Source: Litsea cubeba (taxonomy: Eukaryota > Streptophyta > Magnoliopsida > Laurales > Lauraceae). From it: 64,000 nt of DNA. The stretch is taken from the NCBI GenBank assembly GCA_012931725.1, contig CM022945.1, positions 104,190,432 to 104,254,431 on the forward strand, in the 5' to 3' direction. Positions 45,743-54,735 of this stretch are shown here, piece by piece. The notes beneath the pieces are model-generated. The model saw only the letters and a program-made list of their open reading frames with translations. It ran no database searches and had not been told where the DNA came from. A program made the position numbers and the translations under genes. How positions within the stretch are numbered: position 1 is the stretch's first letter; every line of letters begins with the position of its first letter.

Positions 45743-46013
45743 TAGGGGTGGCCGTGGGTTTGGGTTGGGTTTAAAGTAATGAATATGTGCACGGCCTGCA
45801 TGCACCTTATAGCCCAAACACTTAATTCTCGAGCTGCTTTGGGACAAAATTGGCTCGTGGAATACTGAATAACTACGGTTTTGGCTGCTATAGTATTGAC
45901 TCATCCTGAGGCCACAGCCAGACCCATTTATGTATCCGGTTGAAAATGTTAGCCTGAACTCATAACTCCTGCATAGGGTACGGGTTGGGTCAGGAATCAC
46001 CACCCCTCAATGG
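45743..46013. mobile_element. Possible short hAT-like MITE
   Basis: The ends TAGGGGTGGCCGTGGG and ATCACCACCCCTCA are rough inverted relatives. Flanks ATGGAAG and ATGGAAT are similar. Boundaries uncertain. Non-coding. Confidence 0.3.
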
Positions 46014-46492
46014 AATTATTAATGGAGTTTAAGACTGTATATGTCAAAATCCAACTTGTCCCATGAATATTGAATTGCTGTTATTTATAATATGAATTTA
46101 GAGTGATATACACGGTCGTATTAATACTATATAAATAAATTGTATTTATTTCTCACCTGTCGTTAAGCTTCATCAGCTAACACAATTGGTAACTGGGGTT
46201 GTACAAAATTCATAGATAACACATGTAAAGATCTTTTCATTATGAGTGATGCTACATCCACAAGGCCATGGAGTGGTCCATGGGAGTTTGTCCATGTAGA
46301 CTTTTTGTTTCATTATTATGGGGGAAACACACTTACATTATATTAGGACTTAGGAGAGAGTTCTGCGGACCGGAGGACCGCACATAGATGATAGTAAGTA
46401 GATGGATTGGAGCTTATACATTTCATGAAGATGAGACAGGGAGGACTGACTGATAGAAGTAAAAGTATTGGCAGATGAAAGATTCAACATTG

Positions 46493-47287
46493 TCAGTTGA
46501 TGGTGAAGCTTCCTCCTTGGAGTTGGGGTCCCATATTAATGCTGCCACCTCCATCTGCTTTGTTACCTCCTTGGACTTGTGGATTGTACTTGCCCCCACC
46601 AGTCTGGACATTCTTAGTTTTGTTATTCGCCTGTGGCGGTGGTGTCTTCTTAGAGCTCCCGAGACTAAATTGGATGTCCTGCGCCATCAGCCATAAAAGG
46701 GTTAGGTACCCGAAATTGAATCCATAAACAGGTGAGACACACACACACATGATGGTAGGAAGTTGTCTCTGGCCAATAGAAAGGAGACAATATAAGACAT
46801 AGGTGGAGTTCATTTTTTATTATTCGTCCGGCAATCTACTTATCAAGCTCGCTGTGCAATAGAAACTGGGTCTAGCCTTCCCCTTTCTTTCTTAACTAGA
46901 AAGTGAAGAGATCGAGGGGTTGCCAAGTTAGTTGGGAAACTCCCCTCTTACTTGGATGAGCAGGGATCTGGACTGTCCCTCCCATGCCCGAGTCTCCTGA
47001 GTCTCGTCTCTTCTGATGTGCGACTCTTTTATTTCCATATGTGGGGGGTGTTCTCTCCTTACATGATCAAGTGCTCTCAGGGCTCTCAGCCCCCTTAGCT
47101 GGGATATTTTCTTTTTCGCTATCACATAATAATAATTAAAATTTGTGGACATTGCTTTTGGAATCCAAAACCAATTAACAACACCCTTAGGGTCCTTAAT
47201 GTCATTGACTTTAACTATGCTCTTTACCAAAAAAGAAAATAATTAAAACAGAACCTTGGAAGAGAGAACAAGAGAGAATAATACCAT
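46493..47287 (-). CDS. Small glycine/asparagine-rich protein, gene C (62 aa, two exons)
   Basis: Start codon alone in exon 1 (47287-47285), then an intron of 606 bases opening GTATTA and closing GGCGCAG, then exon 2 at 46678-46493 ending TGA. The product starts MDIQFSLGSSKKTPPPQ and ends PQLQGGSFTIN. It is the most diverged copy and one residue shorter, yet keeps NNKTKNVQTGGG, YNPQVQGG, GGGSINMGPQ and FTIN. In FTIN, gene C uses ACC-ATC-AAC where A, B and D use ACT-ATT-AAT: three silent changes in a row of codons, which argues that this frame is translated and constrained. It sits in DNA absent from block X. Function unknown. Confidence 0.75.
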
Positions 47288-47380
47288 GGCAAAGCTAGCT
47301 ACTTAAGCAGAAATGGTCTTGAAGTTGGATTGAGAAGTTGGACACTGGCCTTGCATAGCTCATTTGGCCTCCAATCCAGT

Positions 47381-47387
47381 TTATATA
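47381..47387 (-). promoter_or_regulatory. TATA box of gene C
   Basis: TATATAA on the minus strand, 100 bp before the ATG. An ATG about 24 bp after the box opens a frame of about 22 codons, but lies slightly upstream of the usual start distance; if transcribed it would be an upstream ORF. The leader resembles gene E. Confidence 0.65.
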
Positions 47388-47479
47388 GATATCCAAGTCG
47401 ATGGGTGTCTTCAGAAATTGAAATTGACATATGAATGCACATTGGAACGGTTGCATCAATTCACAGGGCCTACACCTTA

Positions 47480-48767
47480 TCGCCATAGTGGATATTTTTG
47501 ATATAAATAAGATGGAGAATAAAGTGAAAAGATTATAATGTCCCCATCACATTTATGGTTGAGACTTGTTCTGCATCTCACTAGCACGCCCATGGATTAG
47601 TCCGCGGATTTTTTTAGAAAGATAGTATCAACATCTCCACATTTAGATATTGGTAATCTATATCTATACTTCTATACTCTATTATAAAAGAGAATAAGGT
47701 GTACTACGATTTCACTACATACCTGTCCAATAAAAAAAGAGTAATATGTAGTAAGGGATAAAAATGGAGACACAATGGGAATGACAACGATTTTGTATTA
47801 TGGAATGGAATCGACGGAGTTTGTAGAGCCCACTGTTTTCCTATCCATTATCTCATCAGTTAAAGATATGGGCCTCATTAGAAGTGACATCCACCGTTTG
47901 ATGAGGGACTGTATGCCGCAGAATTTATAAATTCTCCAAAACTGTTTGCAGTTGGAATTCCTAAATCATCCTCTTTACTTGGAGCATCTAAAATTGCCAA
48001 GGAGGTTCTGGATTTCAAAGGCAAAATTTCCTGACTTTTTGGATGGCTGGAATTCATAATTAAAAAAAGTACACTATACATCTAAAAATTCCAAGGGACA
48101 GCTCGCTCATTATTATCTTTGAATTTCCAACCTCACAAATTTCAGTCATGAATTGTGCTATGAATGGACAATTAGATGAGCTCCCACATTCTGCAGCTGG
48201 GAGGAGAATATTTTAAATCAAGAGAATTTAGGTGTTTGTGGATTGGGTCCCAAGCTGTGACAATTCAAGTCTGATCCGACTTTAGAAACACGGGCCTATT
48301 TACATGGCAAGATAAATTTACTTAGTAGGGCCCACTATTTTAAATACATGCCACAAGAAGAATTACAACCACCTAATATCAGGGTTGGATGTATCAAGGT
48401 GGGCCATATCATCGATTACAAATGAAGTTGCACTGTAACCCTCATTGTAATTTCAAGAAAATAGTTATCAAAACATGTCGACTATTTTTTACTATTTAAA
48501 ACAAGATATATGGTAGAGTTTGTGAGCTTCATTGGGTCTAATCAAGCTAACAAAAATCTTTGAGGGTGAGCCATCAACAAAAGATCAAATAAATTGCGGT
48601 CACATTTGGCAATCAAATCCTCATAATCTTCTCACGAATTTTTAATAAAGTTTTGGAAAACTCTCGTTCGTGATTTCTCTAAGAACACGAGCCAATGGAA
48701 ATGCTCATATTGTGAGGGTGGTTTTTAGGCCCAACCCTCCATCATGGGATTTTGAAATTCTCCAAGT
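47480..48767. other. Intergenic DNA upstream of gene C
   Basis: No supportable gene. From about 47960 it matches block X (6180-7406). It ends at TTTAATTTA (48768-48776), the left target duplication of the Mutator-like element. Confidence 0.45.
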
Positions 48768-48894
48768 TTTAATTTAGAGGGTTTTACCTAAAAAAGGACC
48801 CTAGTTGGCCACTAACCAGAAGAGGTACCCATAGTATATATGCTACGGAACAGGTATTCCCGCCAAAAAATATTTTTTTTTTTTGCTTATTTTC

Positions 48895-49185
48895 TACAAG
48901 CGACGACGTCGTCACAAATTAACACAGCAATTTTCGCATTAGATTTTGTGAAGCAACGACGTCGTCATATATGAAAGCACATTGTCTTTCACTAGCTTCT
49001 GTGAAGCAACGACGTCGTCATATTAAAGCACATTATTTTTCACTAGTTTTTGTGAAGCAACGACGTCGTCAGATATTAAAGCACACTTTCTTCCACTAGC
49101 TTATGTGAAACAACGACGTCGTCAAATATTAGAGCACACTTCCTTCCAAATTCTATCTTTTGTGAGGCAAAGACGTCGTCACTGA
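48895..49185. repeat. Subterminal tandem repeats with the ACGACGTCGTC palindrome
   Basis: Five copies of a unit of about 60 bp, each with GTGAAGCAACGACGTCGTCA-like text and AGCACA, begin near 48901. The last copies are decayed (AGACGTCGTC near 49170). One further copy lies at the other end (about 52683-52695, CGACGACGTCGC). Such subterminal repeats usually serve transposase binding. Confidence 0.75.
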
Positions 49186-49330
49186 CTATTGCATTCGAAA
49201 AAAATTATGCGTATATTGATTTTATGTGCGAGCGCACTACAAGACATGGACATACAAACTTCGTTTCTTGCTATAAAAAAGCACATAACTTGGCAGCATT
49301 CAAAATTTCATATTAAAGATTCATTGTAGG

Positions 49331-49585
49331 TTGATTAGGGTTGGATTTCATTTGGATGTTTATGTTGGCAATTCGCTCATCTCTATGTTTGTCAAGACTC
49401 GGTGTATTGACTTTGCAGAGAAAGTGTTTGATGAAATGCCGATGGGAGATTCTATTTCTTGGAATTCGATGATTGGTGGGTATGCTTTAGATGGGGATGG
49501 GTGGAAGTCGCTGTCGTGCTTTCAAGAAATGATGGAGTGTGGTATCGAAGCTGATCGGTTCAGTGTAATAAGTGCACTTATACTA
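49331..49585 (+). pseudogene. PPR gene fragment, first part
   Basis: The reading frame encodes part of a plant PLS-class pentatricopeptide repeat protein: DVYVGNSLISMF, FAEKVFDEMP, SISWNSMIGGYA and CFQEMMECGIEADRFS. These are the alternating helices of PPR units, which in the family bind organelle RNA. The homology stops at about 49585, where the nested element starts. No complete gene, start or transit peptide is present. Interpreted as captured by the surrounding Mutator-like element. Confidence 0.8.
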
Positions 49586-51795
49586 CAACATATTATATTT
49601 TTTGCGATGCTTAAAAGCGTAGCAATAGATAACAGAACCGTTGCAAATAGTTTTCAGCAACGGTTTTCAAAGCGTCGATATGACGTTGCAGTTGATGCCG
49701 ACGTAAAAGATAAAAAACGACGCTCAAAAGCGTAGCAAAAGGTATACCCATCAACTACGGATTTAAGCGTTGTTAATGATATTAATAGCGTCGCTGGATA
49801 TATATATATTTTTCCATTTAAAATTTTTACCGACACTTTAAAGAGTTGCAAAAGGTTTACTAACTGCAACGTTTTTTGTTTTTGTAGCAGATAGTCAGTT
49901 TTTGCTACGGTTTAGAAGCGTTGCTAAAGGTCTATTTGTTGCAACGCTTGTAAGGGTTGTAAATGAATCATTTTTAAGTATAATACAACATGTATTTGCA
50001 ATGCTTGTAAGGGTTGTAAAAGAACCATTTGCAAGTATAATACAACACATTTGCAACGCTTGTAAGGGTTGTAAAAGAACCATGTGCAAGTATAATACAA
50101 CACGTATTTGCAACGCTTTCAAAACGTAGCAATAACTCTTTTACATTTGCAACCTTTTGAATATGTTGCAGAAGATCTTTTCCTTTTCCCATTCTGAATT
50201 GGATTTTTTATACATTGATTTAACATTAACATTGACCTAAATAAACTTCGCACACTCAAAAACATTTAACTAACAAAAGATTTAATTTCATAGGTTCTAA
50301 ATTGTTTCACAGATGTCAATAGCATGACAAATGATCAAAATGAATAATGTGAATGAGAGTGCAGAGAACAGAGGATGATTGGATAGCTGTGCAAATTTGA
50401 CCACCTTTTTCTTTTAATGGATGGGAAAATTGGACAGTTTAGATGAGAACATAAACAAAGAAGTGTTTTCTTTTAGGAAGCCAGAAGGAAATGCTTCCAT
50501 ACTTCCATATATCCTATCAAACCAGCCATAGAGAAAGAAAAAAAAAAAAACATTTCAATGAATATCAGAAGATCATTGGGAATGCTAAATAGCCACAAGT
50601 TGGAGGTAAGCCCACCCTAAATAGTACCTAAAATTTCTTTTCAGAATAGAAACTTCAAAAAAAAAAAAAAAAGAGAGAGAGAAATCTTGAATCTAAGCAC
50701 AGTGACATTATTCTAGCCCAGATCCAAAAGCATGGATTCTCAATGACATTCAAACCAGATCCAAAAGCATAAACTTCAATCCGTAAAAGTAGCAGAAGAT
50801 ATCAACAGAAACCACGATGTTTTACAAGCGTGGAATAGAATCAGAGAGTGTGTACCTCCAACGGGATCTAGGGCAGCTTCTTTCCTTCTGCTGCTGCTGG
50901 TGGAGAAAACAAGAGGAAGTAAAACAAGGGTTTCGGCAGCGCGTGTGAGAGAAATTTATAAGATGGTACTCACACACAGGTTTTGGAGAGAGAGTCTGAC
51001 CGACCTCTTTAGATGACGATGCAGTGGGCCGAACTCGGATCGGTTATCCTCGCTGGAGGTGGCCTCGCCGTCGGTCTCGGATGCGTAGTCGTCGTCGGCG
51101 CGCGGAAGGGCACAGTGCAAAGCGAGAATGAGAGGGAGGGAGGGGGAGGAAGAGAGAGAGAGAATCAGTGGCGGCTCCGGCGCAGGCGGGCTCCGGCGGA
51201 ATCGTCGCTGGTGCGGCGGGAGCAGGGGAAAGTGCAGAGCGCAGGAGGAAACTGCAGAGAGCGCGCGGTTGGGGAAAAAGGGGAAAAGAAAAAGTGGGAA
51301 AGAAAAGTGGGTTTTGGGGCATCTTATATTAAACGAGGTTACCATTGTCGACGCTTACAAGTGTTGCTACAGAACTTCAAAAAACTTATAAATGATTTTC
51401 TTTTAAAAAAACGAGCTGTTGCTACGCTTTAAAGCGTAGCTGAACAGGGTTACCATTGCGACGCTTAAAAGCGTTGCTACAAAACTTAAAAAAAACTTAT
51501 AAATGATTCTTTTAAAAATAAAACGAGGTTTTACTACGCTTTAAAACGTTGCTGAACAAGGTTATCATTGTCGACGCTTAAAAGAGTTGCCACAGAACTT
51601 TAAAAAAATTATAAATTATTTTCTTTTAAAAATAAAACTTGAAAAATCTTAAACGACCCTTAAAAGCGTAGCAATTACTATCGCAAAGTACACATTCCCA
51701 AAATTGATTTACTACCCTTGAAAGCGTTGCTGATGCTATATGTTTGCAACCGTTTGAAAGCGTCGGTAAAGATATCGTCGCAAAAAGTCCCTTCT
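49586..51795. mobile_element. Degenerate element nested between the PPR pieces
   Basis: It interrupts the PPR frame. The left end reads ACTACAACATATTATATTTT and the right end GATATCGTCGCAAAAAGT. Both sides carry many AGCGTAGCAA and TTGCTACGC words, including the 20-bp palindrome around GCTACGCTTTAAAGCGTAGC (51421-51440). Subterminal inverted words and the ACTACAAC edge suggest a CACTA relative, but the right terminus is not canonical and no duplication was found. A GC-rich stretch at 51005-51310 looks like a captured 5' region of a host gene. Confidence 0.5.
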
Positions 51796-52200
51796 CCTGC
51801 TTGTTCTTTGGTGAAATCAGTGAAACATGGGATGGAAATTCACTGCTATGTAATAAGATGTGGGTTGCTATCTGATGTCATGGTCTAAACAACACTTGTA
51901 GACATGTACTGCAAATGTGGGAATGCGACTTTTGCAGAGCATTTGTTTAATAGTATGTTTCAAAGGAATATGGTCGCCTGGAATTCGCTAATAGGTGGGT
52001 CTTCTTTGAATGATCATCCCCATGAAGCATTGCTTACTACTGTCGAAATGCAAGAGAGAGATAAGATAAATCCCGATGCAATTACATTAGTGAACTTGCT
52101 TCCTGCTTGTGCTCAGTTAAGAGGTCTTTCACAAGGAAAACTAATTCATGCAACTGCAATTAGAAGAGGGTTTCTTCCCTTTTTGGGTGCAAGAAGTCGG
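51796..52200 (+). pseudogene. PPR gene fragment, second part
   Basis: Continues the PPR frame after the nested element: ACSLVKSVKHGMEIHCYV, a stop where most PPR proteins carry another residue (TAA within VMV-stop-TTLVDMY), then MYCKCGN, AEHLFNSMFQRNMVAWNSLI, DAITLVNLLPACAQLRGLSQ and GKLIHATAIRRGF. Residues across the gap join naturally, showing that one gene piece was split by insertion. Not functional. Confidence 0.8.
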
Positions 52201-52550
52201 AATCTCCTTAATGGCCGTCGAGGAAGAATTGCATGGATTTGTCGTCTCCCCCTATTACAATTCCTCTCTCACAGATCATAGAAATCGCCTTGTATACCCA
52301 AATCCAATTGTTACACAGGCATGAAGTGGCCCAAATCCCCTGCCCAGATCTCTCCGATATGTAAACACAGCACGAGATCAACTCTTTTCCAGTCGTCTTC
52401 TGCAACGACGAAACCTGCGCATGCTCGACAGAGTCCAGCCCTCTTCGTCTCTCTGTTCTTCTTGTTTCTGCAACAAGGCCTGCAACAAATCTGCATTGCA
52501 GCCACAGAAACCAGAAGATCAACAAATCTCTGAGTACATATTATTTCTAG
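52201..52550 (+). other. Possible second captured gene segment
   Basis: After the PPR homology ends, a frame from ATG at about 52211 encodes MAVEEELHGFVVSPYYNSS and some 17 more residues to TGA. Its composition is gene-like but not recognised. It may be another captured exon, or chance. Confidence 0.25.
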
Positions 52551-52811
52551 GCGTTATGTTTGTAGCCTTCATCTACTCTTAAGAAATGATCCCATCAAGC
52601 GCAAGGCAACCACACCTTGGGAGGAAGGGGGAAAACGATGGGAGGAAGATGGGGAAAATGGAAAAAAAAAATTGTTTCAAGAGCGACGACGTCGCCACAA
52701 GTTTTAATCATTAATATAAAAAAACAGAAGTGGTCCCACGTGCTATATTTACTAGTGGCCCATTTTTTTAGATTGTAGGCCATCTTGGGGCCTTTTTTAG
52801 GTAAAATTCTC

Positions 52812-53397
52812 TTTAATTTATGTTCTGATATTAATTTTTCTCCGCTATTGACATCAATTATATACACACCAAATCTTGGAATTCATACCAATTATTCGAA
52901 TGCATGCTACCGCCTACCAAACGTTCCTGAATATTTCCAACTCTAGCTATATGATGTAACTTGTAAGGCAGTGTTAAACGTAGGACCACAAAGTTTCTGT
53001 TTTGATCATATATACCTTTCTTGCCCTCGAAGTTTCTATTTTGATTCTTTTGCATTGTTTTCCTCATGAGTGTGATAGATAGATGCTTAAAATGAGGTCC
53101 GTTCAGGTCACTCATGGGGCCCACTCGAAAACAATACCAATCACAATCAAAAGAATGCTTTTTTTGTGAGCCAGAAACATTCTGATAGGAGTCCACATCA
53201 CAGATGAAAAATTAGATTCTTAAGTGATCAGAGAGGATTTAAAAAAAAAAAAAAAAAGCAAAGAAAAGAAAAGATCAGAGCGAATCATTTTCCTACCTAT
53301 TGCCACAATTGGTTTAACCTTCTTTTGAGTAGAATATTGTAGGGACTGACCCTGAGCTTGACCCGTTATCAGTCAGATTGAAAATGTATGCCTGAAC
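52812..53397. other. Block Y intergenic DNA
   Basis: No gene. Matches 7416-7557 and 13185-13560 across the unoccupied LINE site (about 52945-52970). An A run lies at 53241-53257. Confidence 0.55.
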
Positions 53398-53900
53398 TAG
53401 GGGTGTAAAACGGGTCTGTCCGTGTTGTGCCGTGTTGAGCTCAGTTCAAGTAGGGGTTGACTTAGTACGGCCCATGGCATGACTTAGGTCGTGCCGTGCT
53501 GGGACATTCTACCCACATGTTGGCCCATCCTAATTTTTTTTTTTTTTTTTGTATAAATTGAAATAAAGTTTATGGACTCTCTAGGGCTTTCAACTTGAAA
53601 TAAAGTTAAAATCAGTAAAATAAATGCACAAACATTGATGCTGATTTACAAATAAAAAATAAAACTGTAATTATTTGAACTTTTATATTATATAAATTTC
53701 TTATCGGGCCAGGCCGGGCCGGGTCATGGCCAGGCACCCTGGCCTAGCACGGCACGGCCAGCACTCCAGGCAATGCAGTGCCACGGCCCAAGGCCCACTA
53801 GCTCATCACGGCCCACATCGTTGACTGTGCTGGCTGGGCCAGCTAATGCAGTCCATGGGCCATGCCAGGCCTGGGCAGCCCGGCACAATTTACACCCCTT
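53398..53900. mobile_element. Short hAT-like GGCC-rich element, uninterrupted copy
   Basis: Ends TAGGGGTGTAAAACGGG and AATTTACACCCCTT. The flanks GCCTGAAC and GCTTGATG agree at 5 of 8. It is the partner of 14878-18496 without the CACTA insertion, so it shows the empty CACTA site near 53765. Confidence 0.55.
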
Positions 53901-54735
53901 GCTTGATGTCAATAATTATTAGTGCCTTCGGTATGGTATGGCTTGGGTCGGAAATTGTCACTCCTAAATTGGGGTTGAAATTTCATGTTCCTTTTAGTGA
54001 ATGAATTGCTGACAAAATCTTATGATGGGCTTGTTTGTTTGCATTAAAACACATAGGAATTATTCGGTACATAGGTTTTATGCTTTAAATAGTTATGGAT
54101 GAAGACCATGTGTCAATTTTAAAAAAATGAACATCACATATATAACCTTTCCTTTTATTGAAATATGATCAAAGAAAAAAGAATAATGAATAAGAACCAT
54201 CACTCTGAATTATTTATTTCCCATTTTGATTCGACTATATTTTCATAAAAGAAAAGATTATTTGATGCTATTTTTTAAAGTTCACCTTTGGTTTTCATTT
54301 TTTTACCACTTATGGCTTCAATTCCATGTCTCCAATTCTAATGTATTGTGATGCAAACAAACAGACCCGTAGAGTATAAGATTAACAAAGTAGTTTACTT
54401 AGAGATATCCATTTTTTTTTCTCAAGAGTTCACTTGGTATCAGAACATCCTAGGGGATGTTTACCAGAAACCATTTTTGTTTTTTTTGTTTTTTGTTTTT
54501 GGGTAGAACAAAGACAAGTTATCGGGCTGCACCCAAGCTGAGGGCTAGGCCAGACCTGACTTGTGTTCCTCTGACATAGCTAATGAGGCTTATTCTTAAC
54601 AAGGCCACCACAGAAGAGAATTTTGTTTCGTTTAAACTAACATCAGGTTGGATTATAATCAGATGTTAAAGATGACCCCCGACATATGACAAATCTAGAC
54701 TAAAGATAAGATGGTTAAATTTCTAGAAATGATCA
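53901..54735. other. Block Y intergenic DNA
   Basis: No gene. Matches 18497-20454 minus the hAT element; the single CTAATGAG is at 54580-54587. Ends with GATCA, the left target duplication of the solo LTR. Confidence 0.5.

Larger units (their letters stand above)
48777..52811. mobile_element. Mutator-like element carrying gene fragments (Pack-MULE-like), 4.0 kb
   Basis: Ends are GAGGGTTTTACCTAAAAAAG at the left and, inverted, GAGAATTTTACCTAAAAAAG at the right. Similarity decays over about 45 bp. It is flanked by a perfect 9-bp duplication TTTAATTTA (48768-48776 and 52812-52820). Block X has the single site at 7407-7415. Inside are subterminal repeats with ACGACGTCGTC, two pieces of a PPR gene, a second possible captured segment after 52200, and a nested element at about 49586-51795. 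No transposase is visible. Carriage of host gene pieces between MULE ends is known as Pack-MULE behaviour in plants. Confidence 0.88.

Noticed and set aside
51044..51322. GC-rich 92-codon minus-strand frame, Pro/Ala/Ser-rich
   Set aside because: May be the 5' part of a captured host gene, but overlapping frames on both strands are equally open and no domain is recognisable.
52208..52525. 105-codon minus-strand frame in the Mutator-like element
   Set aside because: Antisense to a possible captured segment; no recognisable domain or start context.
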